From: Streptomyces sp. LHD-70
GTDB lineage: Bacteria > Actinomycetota > Actinomycetes > Streptomycetales > Streptomycetaceae
Reading direction: 5' to 3'
Length of the DNA stretch: 64,000 nt
Assembly (NCBI RefSeq): GCF_031157275.1
Contig: NZ_JAVIFW010000014.1
Span: 1-64,000 of the forward strand
The position numbers were made by a program, and so were the translations under genes. The notes below the pieces were generated by a model, which had not been told where the DNA came from, did no database searches, and worked only from the letters and a program-made list of their open reading frames with translations. How positions within the stretch are numbered: position 1 is the stretch's first letter; the number at the start of each line of letters is the position of its first letter. This document shows, piece by piece, positions 18,259-25,555 of the stretch.

Positions 18259-20181
18259 ATGTCAGCCCCCGCAGTACCCGAAGACCCGCCCCCCTTCCCT
18301 GAGCGGGTGGACACCGGATCGGTGGCCGCCGAGCTGGCGGCGCGGAGCCTGCAGGCGCTGCCCGAGGAGCTGGCGGCGCGGTTGCCGCAGCTGCTGGAGG
18401 CGATGGTGTCGGTGGGCAGCGGGCTGCGGCTGCACTCCACCCTGGACCGGATCGCGGAGACCGCCGCGAGCCTCACCGGCGCCAGATACGCGGCGATCGG
18501 CGTGATCAACGACCAGGGCGACGGGCTCGCGGACTTCGTCACGTACGGCGTGACGCAGGAGGAGCGGGAGCTGATCGGGGAGCTGCCGGACGGGCGCAGC
18601 GGCATCCTCGGTGCGCTGATCCAGGACCCGGTCTCACTGCGCCTCGACGATCTCACCGCCGACCCGCGCTCGGTCGGTTTCCCGCCGAACCATCCGCCGA
18701 TGCGCACCTTCCTCGGCGTCCCGATCCGGGTCGGCGACGAGGTGTTCGGCAACCTCTATCTGACCGAGAAGCAGGGCGGCGACGGCACGTTCAGCGTCTA
18801 CGACCTGCACATGGTGAAGGTCCTCGCGACCGAGGCCGGGATCCAGATCGGCAACGCCCGGCTCTACGAGGCGACCCGGCAGCGCGAGCGGTGGATCGAC
18901 GGTTCGGTGGCCGTCACCACGGCGCTGCTCTCCGGGGCCGACGCGGACGAGGCACTCAACGTGGTCGCCGAACAGGCCCGCAAACTCGCCGACTCGGAGG
19001 CGGGGCTCGTCCTGCTGCCCGCAGCCGAGGGCGGCCTGGAGATCGTCGCCGTCTCCACCGACCGGCCGCTGCGCCCCCTCGGCGTGGTGATCCCGCCGGA
19101 GTCGCCCGCGGTGGACCATCTGCTCGCCGGGGAGCCGGTGTTCATAGACGACGCGGCCGCCGACCCGCGCATGATCACCGACCTGGCCAAGGCGTACGGG
19201 CCCAGCATGCTGCTGCCGCTGCACAGCGGCGGCCGGGTGCTCGGCGCCCTGGCCACGCCGCGCTCGCCCGGCGCCGCACCGTTCACGGAGGCCGAGAAGG
19301 TCCTCGCCGGGCAGTTCGCCGCGCAGGCCGCGCTCGCCCTGATGATGGCCGAGGCGCAGCGCGACCGGGAGCGGCTCGCGGTCTTCGAGGACCGCGACCG
19401 GATCGCCCGTGACCTGCACGATCTCGTGATCCAGCGGCTGTTCGCGACGGGCATGATGCTGGAGAGCGCACAGCGCCGCTCGGTGGTGCCCGAGGTACAG
19501 GTCGGCGTGGGCAAGGCTGTCGACGAGCTGGATGTGACGATCCAGGAGATCCGGACGGCGATCTTCGCGCTCCAGCAGGGTCCGACGGAGGCGCCCTCCG
19601 GCCTGCGCACCCGGGTCCTCCGGGAGATCAACATGGCCGCCGTGCCGCTCGGCTTCAAGCCCGCGCACCGTTTCGTCGGCCCGGTCGACTCGGTGGTCGG
19701 CGAGCTCACCGGCAAGAACCTCATCGCGGCCCTGCGCGAGGCGCTGTCCAACGCCTTCCGGCATGCGCGGGCCTCCCGGATCGAGGTCGTCGTCGACGCG
19801 GAGGTGACGCTTCCGGACGGCACTGCGGGCGTACGGCTCGCGGTGGCCGACGACGGGGTCGGCATCCCCGAGGGCGGCCGCCGCAGCGGCCTGAAGAACC
19901 TCAAGCGCCGCGCGGAGTCCCTGGGCGGCGACAGCTGGTACGGGCCGGGGCTCGGGACGGATGCGTACGAGGCTGCATTCGGGGCCGACGAGGCGTTTGG
20001 GGCCGATGGGTACGGGGGCGGCGTACCCGGTGCGTACGGGAGCCGTGAGCCCGGTGGCGACAGTGGTGGTGAGCCCGGTGTCGACGGTCGTGGTGAGCCC
20101 GGTGTCGACGGTGGCGTCGGCCCGGCGGGCGGGAAGCGGATCCGGGGCGGTACGACGGTGGTGTGGCAGGCCCCGCACTGA
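18259..20181 (+). CDS. GAF-domain sensor histidine kinase (DevS/DosT type)
   Basis: 640 residues. Two GAF domains (about 65-205 and 215-365), a HisKA_3 dimerisation box with the phospho-acceptor in DRIARDLHDLVIQRLF (about 380-395), and a HATPase domain with EALSNAFRHARA and DDGVGIPEGG. This is the architecture of the oxygen/redox sensors DevS/DosT, which use a haem in the first GAF. Odd: between the final HATPase helix (RRAESLGG) and the last strand (GGTTVVWQAPH) is a Gly-rich insert of about 60 residues with repeats of GEPGVDG. No response-regulator gene adjoins. ATG 18259 chosen; earlier in-frame codons lie within the repeat. Confidence 0.92.
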   Translation: MSAPAVPEDPPPFPERVDTGSVAAELAARSLQALPEELAARLPQLLEAMVSVGSGLRLHSTLDRIAETAASLTGARYAAIGVINDQGDGLADFVTYGVTQEERELIGELPDGRSGILGALIQDPVSLRLDDLTADPRSVGFPPNHPPMRTFLGVPIRVGDEVFGNLYLTEKQGGDGTFSVYDLHMVKVLATEAGIQIGNARLYEATRQRERWIDGSVAVTTALLSGADADEALNVVAEQARKLADSEAGLVLLPAAEGGLEIVAVSTDRPLRPLGVVIPPESPAVDHLLAGEPVFIDDAAADPRMITDLAKAYGPSMLLPLHSGGRVLGALATPRSPGAAPFTEAEKVLAGQFAAQAALALMMAEAQRDRERLAVFEDRDRIARDLHDLVIQRLFATGMMLESAQRRSVVPEVQVGVGKAVDELDVTIQEIRTAIFALQQGPTEAPSGLRTRVLREINMAAVPLGFKPAHRFVGPVDSVVGELTGKNLIAALREALSNAFRHARASRIEVVVDAEVTLPDGTAGVRLAVADDGVGIPEGGRRSGLKNLKRRAESLGGDSWYGPGLGTDAYEAAFGADEAFGADGYGGGVPGAYGSREPGGDSGGEPGVDGRGEPGVDGGVGPAGGKRIRGGTTVVWQAPH

Positions 20182-20326
20182 CGCGCGCGGGTAACGGGCG
20201 GGGCGGGGGCGGTTCGGGGTCCTGTGCCCCGTCCGGCAGAGTCCGCTTGGCCTGTACGGGGCACAGGCCGACCCGTGCGCACCCCTCGCCCGCGCGCCAC
20301 GGGTGGTGGCGGGTGACGATCCGGGC

Positions 20327-21394
20327 ATGCGCTCTTGTTCACGCCGAACGCCGCACGTGCCGGGGCTGCGCCTGCCGATGGCGCTGTCCGCGATCCTCGG
20401 GCTCCTCGCGCTCCTCATGGCAGGCGCTCCGGCCGCCACCGCCTCGGACGGGCCGAGCGCCAGCGCGGACGTGGCGCGGCTCTTCGAGGAGGCCGCGAAG
20501 GCCACCGAACGCTACGAGGCGGGCCGCAGGGCAGCCGATGTCCAGCGCGCCAAGGCCAGAAAGCTGGAGCGGCTCGTGGACCGCGAACGGCATCAACTGC
20601 GGCTGCTGCGCGAGGACTTGGGGCGAATCGCGCGGAACCAGTACCGCACCGGTGGCGACATCTCGTACACCGCGCAGCTCCTTCTCGCCGACGACCCGGA
20701 CGCGCTGATGCGGGGTCAGCGGGCCTCATGGCAGGCGGATCTGGCGATGAACAACGCGATCGGCAAGGCCCAGCGGACCGCCCGCGCCCTGGACAGCGGC
20801 GAGCAGCGGGCGCAGGCCGCCTGGCGCGGGCTCGACGCGCACCAGGCCGACCTGGCGCAGCTGAAGCGCGGCATCGAGCGGAAGCTGGAGCAGGCGCAGT
20901 GGACGCTGCAGAACCAGGCCGACGAACAGGTCACCGCCGGCCGCTGCCGGGGCGCCGTACGCCTGGACGAGCGGGAGCCGGACACGGGGCGGCCGTGGGT
21001 GGCGCCGGTGGAGGAGTACGAACTCTCCGCCGGATTCGGGGGTTCCGGCGAACGCTGGGCGAGCCGGCACACGGGGCAGGACTTCGCCGTCGGCATCGGG
21101 GCGCCGGTGCGGGCGGCCGGGGCGGGTCAGGTCGTGCGGGTCACGTGCGGCCAGGGCTTCGGCATCGAGATCGTGGTGCGGCACAAGGGCGGCTACTACA
21201 CGCAGTACGCGCATCTCGCGGCCGTCACCGTCGACCAGGGCGAGCGGGTCCGTACGGGCCAGTGGCTCGGGCAGGCGGGCACGACCGGCAACTCGACCGG
21301 CCCGCATCTGCACTTCGAGGTGCGGCTCACTCCCCACTTCGGCTCGGGCGTGGACCCGCGAACGTGGCTTGCGGAGCGGGGAGTCGATCTCTGA
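20327..21394 (+). CDS. Secreted M23-family peptidase with coiled-coil N domain
   Basis: About 355 residues. Signal peptide (LPMALSAILGLLALLMAG, cleavage near TAS), then an Ala/Arg/Gln-rich coiled-coil region (about 45-215) as in NlpD/RipC-like activators, and a C-terminal M23 domain with zinc ligands in HTGQD and HLHFE plus YAHL. It should cut peptidoglycan cross-bridges or activate such enzymes outside the cell. Two cysteines (GRCRG, VTCGQG) could pair. Start uncertain: ATG 20327 or an upstream GTG at 20303. Confidence 0.88.
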   Translation: MRSCSRRTPHVPGLRLPMALSAILGLLALLMAGAPAATASDGPSASADVARLFEEAAKATERYEAGRRAADVQRAKARKLERLVDRERHQLRLLREDLGRIARNQYRTGGDISYTAQLLLADDPDALMRGQRASWQADLAMNNAIGKAQRTARALDSGEQRAQAAWRGLDAHQADLAQLKRGIERKLEQAQWTLQNQADEQVTAGRCRGAVRLDEREPDTGRPWVAPVEEYELSAGFGGSGERWASRHTGQDFAVGIGAPVRAAGAGQVVRVTCGQGFGIEIVVRHKGGYYTQYAHLAAVTVDQGERVRTGQWLGQAGTTGNSTGPHLHFEVRLTPHFGSGVDPRTWLAERGVDL

Positions 21395-21449
21395 GCGGCA
21401 CCCCCCAGCCCCGAGGCCGGGGCTGCCGTCACGGCGGTTGCTGAAACGT

Positions 21450-22349
21450 TCAGGCGCCGGTGCGCTGCGCGAGGATCCGCTCGATGACCACCGCTACGCC
21501 GTCCTCGTTGTTGGCGACGGTACGGCCGGATGCGGCGGCGATGACGTCCGGGTGGGCGTTCCCCATCGCGTACGACGTACCCGCCCAGGACAGCATCTCG
21601 ACGTCGTTCGGCATGTCACCGAAGGCCACGACCTCGTGCGGGGCGATGCCGCGCTCGGCGCAGCACAGGGCGAGGGTGCTGGCCTTGGAGACGCCGGCCG
21701 CGCTGATCTCCAGGAGCGCGGTGGGGCTGGAGCGGGTGACGTTGGCGGTGTCGCCGACGGCCGTACGGGCCAGGGCGAGGAACGCGTCGGGGGACAGCTC
21801 GCCGTGGTGGGCGAGGATCTTCAGGACCGGCTGGTCGGCCTGGCCGGAGTCCTCGGCGAGCAGCTTCTCGACGGGGGCGATGGTGACCGCCGGGTCGAGG
21901 TGCAGCGGCGGGTAGGCCAGTTCGTGGCCGATGCCGCCCGTGCGCTCCACGGCGAACGAGGTGCCGGGCGCGGCAGCGCGCAGCAGGGCGACGACCTCGA
22001 GGGCGTTGGTCCGCTCGATGGCGCGGATCTTGACGAAGCTGTGCGTGCCCGCGCCGCCGTGCAGGTCGACGACGGCGGCGCCGTTTCCGCAGATCGCGAG
22101 GCCGTGGCCGTGTACGTGGTCGCTGACGACGTCCATCCAGCGGGCCGGGCGGCCGGTGACGAAGAAGACCTCGATCCCGGCTTCCTCGGCGGCCCCGAGC
22201 GCGGCGACGGTCCGCGCCGACACCGACTTGTCGTCGCGGAGCAGAGTGCCGTCCAGGTCCGTGGCGATCAGCCGGGTGCGCTGAGCGGGGGCGGAGGCGG
22301 AGGCAGGGGCGGGGTCAGGGCCGAGGTCGTCCGGTCGCGTCGAGGTCAC
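21450..22349 (-). CDS. HAD-superfamily (Cof-type) phosphatase
   Basis: About 299 residues from a GTG at 22349 (GGAAG 9 nt upstream); an ATG at 22367 is the alternative. Motif I LIATDLDGTLL, motif II FVTGRP, motif III lysine near SKASTL, motif IV AFGDMPNDVEML place it in the HAD-IIB/Cof family of sugar-phosphate phosphatases. It is paralogous to the protein at 34856-35869. An Ala/Pro-rich stretch (about 12-25) precedes motif I. Substrate unknown. Confidence 0.88.
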   Translation of the reverse strand: MTSTRPDDLGPDPAPASASAPAQRTRLIATDLDGTLLRDDKSVSARTVAALGAAEEAGIEVFFVTGRPARWMDVVSDHVHGHGLAICGNGAAVVDLHGGAGTHSFVKIRAIERTNALEVVALLRAAAPGTSFAVERTGGIGHELAYPPLHLDPAVTIAPVEKLLAEDSGQADQPVLKILAHHGELSPDAFLALARTAVGDTANVTRSSPTALLEISAAGVSKASTLALCCAERGIAPHEVVAFGDMPNDVEMLSWAGTSYAMGNAHPDVIAAASGRTVANNEDGVAVVIERILAQRTGA

Positions 22350-22460
22350 TCCCGCATTCTTCCGCATATGCCGCACGGCCGGGCGGCTGGGTGCACATCT
22401 GAGTACGGGGCAGCGCAAACGCAGAGGCTGATGGCTCCGGAGGCGGAGGCTCCATCACGG

Positions 22461-22509
22461 TGCCGGATGCCGGATGCCGGATGCCGGGTGCCGGATGCCG
22501 GATGCCGGG
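22461..22509. repeat. Heptanucleotide microsatellite (TGCCGGA)7
   Basis: Seven head-to-tail copies of TGCCGGA/TGCCGGG (22461-22509), in the divergent promoter region 68 bp before the LLM oxidoreductase start. Seven-bp units shift the reading frame and spacing when copy number changes. Confidence 0.85.
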
Positions 22510-22576
22510 TGTGGGTGCGGGTGCGGTGCGGGTTCCTCCGGAAGAAACGCCGCGGACCGGACCGTACGCTGGCCGC

Positions 22577-23515
22577 ATGACCTCTCCGCTGCGTCTGAGC
22601 ACCGTGATCCTGCCCATCCACCGCTGGCACGACGGCGGCAGAGCGCGCTGGCAGCGGGCCGAGGAGCTGGGGCTGCACGCGGCGTACACGTACGACCACC
22701 TCGCCTGGCGGAGCTTCCGCGACGGGCCGTGGTTCGGCGCCGTGCCCACGCTGACCGCCGCCGCGGCCGCCACCTCGCGGCTGCGCCTCGGCACCCTCGT
22801 GACCTCGCCGAACTTCCGCCACCCGGTGACCCTCGCCAAGGAGTTGATCACCCTCGACGACGTCTCCCAGGGCCGGATCACCCTCGGCATCGGTGCAGGC
22901 GGCACCGGGTTCGACGCCACCACCCTGCGCACCCCGGACGCCGAGCCGTGGACCCCGCGGGAGCGCGCCGACCGCTTCGGCGAGTTCGTCACGCTCCTGG
23001 ACCGCCTCCTTCGCGAGCCCGCCGACGTGACGTTCGCCGGTGACTTCTACGCCGCGACCGAGGCCCGCAACCTGCCGGGCTGTGTGCAGCGGGGGCGGCT
23101 CCCGTTCGCCGTCGCCGCGACCGGCCCGCGCGGACTGCGCCTCGCCGCCCGCCACGGCCAGGCCTGGGTGACGACGGGCAACCCGAAGCTGTACGAGGAG
23201 GGCACCCCCGAGGAGTCGTACGCGGCCCTGCGCGGTCAGCTCGACGGGCTCTCCAAGGCGTGCGCGGACTCGGGCCGGGACGTGGCGGAGCTCGACAAGG
23301 TCCTGCTCACCGGGTTCACGCCGGACTTCCACCCGGTGCACCGGCGCGGTCGGCGGCCGATCGACTCGTTCGACGCGTTCGTGGACTTCGCGGGGCGGCA
23401 TGCGGAGCTCGGCTTCACGGAGATCGTCGTGCACTGGCCGATCCCGGACTCGGACTTCGCGGCGGACGAGCAGCTCTTCGAGCGGATCGCCATGGAGGCG
23501 CCGGGTCAGCTCTGA
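22577..23515 (+). CDS. LLM-class (F420-type) oxidoreductase
   Basis: 312 residues of the luciferase-like monooxygenase fold: start LRLSTVILPIHRW, AEELGLHAAYTYDHL, LGTLVTSPNFRHPVTLAKE, and ITLGIGAGGTGFD, the usual signatures of F420-dependent members. Streptomyces makes F420. Substrate unknown. The ATG at 22577 is preferred over several upstream in-frame starts, which lie in the heptamer repeat. Divergent from the HAD gene. Confidence 0.87.
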   Translation: MTSPLRLSTVILPIHRWHDGGRARWQRAEELGLHAAYTYDHLAWRSFRDGPWFGAVPTLTAAAAATSRLRLGTLVTSPNFRHPVTLAKELITLDDVSQGRITLGIGAGGTGFDATTLRTPDAEPWTPRERADRFGEFVTLLDRLLREPADVTFAGDFYAATEARNLPGCVQRGRLPFAVAATGPRGLRLAARHGQAWVTTGNPKLYEEGTPEESYAALRGQLDGLSKACADSGRDVAELDKVLLTGFTPDFHPVHRRGRRPIDSFDAFVDFAGRHAELGFTEIVVHWPIPDSDFAADEQLFERIAMEAPGQL

Positions 23516-23609
23516 GCGGCGGGCTGCCGGACTGCACCGGAAAACCGTCGGTCAGCTCCGAGCCGTCGGCTGCCGTCAGCTCTGAGCCGTCGGCATCCGG
23601 ACTGCACCC
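23504..23609. repeat. Duplicated 3' end of the LLM gene
   Basis: The sequence around the stop codon (GTCAGCTCTGAGC ... CCGGACTGCACC) recurs downstream: GTCAGCTC(C/T)GAGCCGTCGG at 23551 and 23575, the last copy again followed by CCGGACTGCACC. The gap 23516-23642 to the convergent kptA consists mostly of these copies. Confidence 0.7.
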
Positions 23610-23642
23610 GGCAAACTCCCGCCCGCGCCGACCTGCCGTGGT

Positions 23643-24185
23643 TCAGGCCCGCAGCCGCAGATAGCGCGGCGGCACCGCCTGGGTGAGCCAGACGCCGTTG
23701 GCGCTGCGGCGGAAGGTGTGGCCGTCCGCGTGCATCGCCCCCGCGTCCACGCTGAGAACGATCGGCCGGCCGCGGCGGGCGCCGACGCGGGTCGCGGTCT
23801 CGCGGTCGGGCGAGAGGTGGACGTCGTGCCGGTTCATGGGCCGCAGGCCCTCGCGCCGGATCGCCGCCAGGTGCGCGGCGACGGTGCCGTGGAAGAGGTA
23901 CGCGGGCGGCGTCGCCGTGGGCAGGGCCAGGTCCACGTCCACCGAGTGGCCCTGGTTGGCGCGGATCCGCTCGCCGTCGATCGCGAACCGCTGCTTGTCG
24001 TTGGTGGCGACGACCTCGTCCAGCTCGTCGCGGCCGATCGGGAAGCCGTGTGCGGCGGCGGCTTCGAGGAGCGCGCCGATCTCCGTCCAGCCGGCCGCGT
24101 CGAGCGTCAGCCCGATCCGCTCCGGCTCGTGGCGGAGGTGTCTGGAGAGGTACTTCGAGACCTTCACGAGGCGTCGGTCATTCAT
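23643..24185 (-). CDS. kptA: RNA 2'-phosphotransferase (Tpt1/KptA)
   Basis: 180 residues, full length. The KptA start VKVSKYLSRHLRHEPERIGL and the core blocks LFHGTVAAHLAAIRREGL and RHDVHLSPDRETATRVGARRG are present, including the conserved Arg/His of RHLRH, the HGT and the R-rich C-terminal catalytic part. Tpt1 transfers a 2'-phosphate from RNA to NAD+; bacteria lack the yeast tRNA-splicing route, so its natural job here is unknown, though Tpt1 proteins can also ADP-ribosylate nucleic acid ends. ATG 24185 chosen because the family begins there. Confidence 0.93.
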   Translation of the reverse strand: MNDRRLVKVSKYLSRHLRHEPERIGLTLDAAGWTEIGALLEAAAAHGFPIGRDELDEVVATNDKQRFAIDGERIRANQGHSVDVDLALPTATPPAYLFHGTVAAHLAAIRREGLRPMNRHDVHLSPDRETATRVGARRGRPIVLSVDAGAMHADGHTFRRSANGVWLTQAVPPRYLRLRA

Positions 24186-24242
24186 GTGGCAAGGGTGCCC
24201 CGGGCCCGGATAAGTTCTCCAACTCTTTACCGTCGGAATGCA

Positions 24243-24297
24243 TGATCCACAGCCAACCCGGGTTATCCACAAGCGAGTTGGCGTTTCTGTGGACAAC
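24243..24297. other. DnaA-box cluster upstream of kptA
   Basis: TTATCCACA at 24263-24271 and TGTGGACAA at 24289-24297 face each other, with a weaker TGATCCACA at 24243-24251. All lie in the 123-bp gap between kptA and the MerR gene. Confidence 0.75.
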
Positions 24298-24308
24298 AAA
24301 CCTTGTCG

Positions 24309-25247
24309 CTAGGCCAGTTCGTCAAGTCCCGCCGCATAAGGTGGGGTTGCGGTCAATTCATCCAACTTGCGTGTGTGGATCTCCCGTTCGGCCGCAGCTG
24401 ACACGAACGCGGCGACGTTCTCCGTGCCAACCAGCTGTTGCACGGCCTGAATTGTCGTGGCGGGCAGGGCGACCGGCGACTCCTCGGAGAGGGAGGTGGG
24501 CGGAGGCGTCCCTCCGAGGTGCTCTCTCAGGTGGCGGGTGGCGAACATCCGCATGGCGCGGGCCAGTTCGGCGTCCACCGTCTGCTGCGCGAGCGGCCGC
24601 AGCCGCCGCACGAGATCGGCTGCTTCCTCCGCCTCGTCGTCCGTCGGCGGCAGGTGCCCGCCGATGTAGCGCGCGAAGACATGCTCGGTCGTGAAGTCGA
24701 GGAATCTGGACGCGATGTACTCGACGTGGATGCGCAACTCCCTCAGGTGACCGGAGATTGCGATCAGCGGGACGCCCGCCGCGTGCAACTCCGCGGCCAC
24801 AGCGAGCTCTTGAGGGCTCGGGACCAGGAACTCGTCGGCCCTGCCCGGGATTCGCTCCAGTACGCCGAGCTCCACGGCGTCCTCCACCGCCGCGTCGTCG
24901 GGCGCGCCGCCGAAGCGTTCGTCGAGCTCGGCGCGCGTGATGCGGCCGACCTTCTCGTCCGTCCACGGGCCGTCGACCTCCGCCACGAGGCCCAGGACGC
25001 CGCCGAGCCCACGGCCCGCGTCCCAGGCCTCCAGGAGTTCCTTTATCGAGGCCAGGGTGAAGCCCCGCTCCAGGAGGTCGGCGATCTGGCGCAGCCGGGC
25101 CAGGTGCGCGTCCGTGTACACATTGGCCCGGCCGCGCCGCTCCGGGCGGGGCAGCAGGCCACGGTCCTGATACGCGCGGATCGTGCGCACGGTGGCTCCG
25201 CTGTGGTGCGCCAGGTCCTCGATCCGGTACTCGACTGCAGGCCGCAA
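24309..25247 (-). CDS. MerR-family transcriptional regulator
   Basis: About 312 residues. The MerR DNA-binding domain is at the N terminus (YRIEDLAHHSGATVRTIRAY, RGLLPRPERRGRANVY, LARLRQIADLLERGFTLAS), followed by a long helical domain of about 220 residues with no recognised metal-binding cysteines. The start is a TTG at 25247 with GGGGAGG about 10 nt before it; no ATG or GTG is available at the family's usual position. It lies downstream of the EphD-like gene across a 308-bp repeat-filled gap, and 123 bp before kptA. Confidence 0.88.
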   Translation of the reverse strand: MRPAVEYRIEDLAHHSGATVRTIRAYQDRGLLPRPERRGRANVYTDAHLARLRQIADLLERGFTLASIKELLEAWDAGRGLGGVLGLVAEVDGPWTDEKVGRITRAELDERFGGAPDDAAVEDAVELGVLERIPGRADEFLVPSPQELAVAAELHAAGVPLIAISGHLRELRIHVEYIASRFLDFTTEHVFARYIGGHLPPTDDEAEEAADLVRRLRPLAQQTVDAELARAMRMFATRHLREHLGGTPPPTSLSEESPVALPATTIQAVQQLVGTENVAAFVSAAAEREIHTRKLDELTATPPYAAGLDELA

Positions 25248-25555
25248 GTCCCGGCCACCTCCCCTGTCTGCTCGGCTTCTCGGTTTCTCGGTTTCTCGGC
25301 TACTCAGCTTTGCGTGCGTCCGCCGCTCTCCTCGGCGCCCATTACACCGGCCGACCGCCACCGGACCACACCGAGGGTTGCAACCGGACCACGCCGACGG
25401 TTGCCACCGGACCACACCGGTCGACCGCCACCGGACCACACCGGTCGACCGCCACCGGACCACACCGGTCGACCGCCACCGGACCACACCGGTCGACCGC
25501 CACCGGACCACACCGACGGCCGCAACCGGGCCACACCGGCCGACCACAACCCGGA
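25248..25555. repeat. 24-bp tandem repeat filling the gap between fusion and MerR genes
   Basis: Four perfect 24-bp units (starts 25404, 25428, 25452, 25476) centred on the palindrome CGGTCGACCG and containing CCGGACCACACC, flanked on both sides by decaying copies from about 25343 to 25580. The last decayed copies run past the stop codon of the fusion gene at 25556. The frames across it read repetitive peptides; I do not believe any of them is a gene. Nothing else is visible in the 308 bp except the MerR ribosome site. Confidence 0.85.

Noticed and set aside
25248..25555. CRISPR array suggested by 24-bp repeats
   Set aside because: Repeats are directly adjacent with no unique spacers and decay at both ends; no cas genes nearby. 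Same reasoning for the 26-bp array at 18019.
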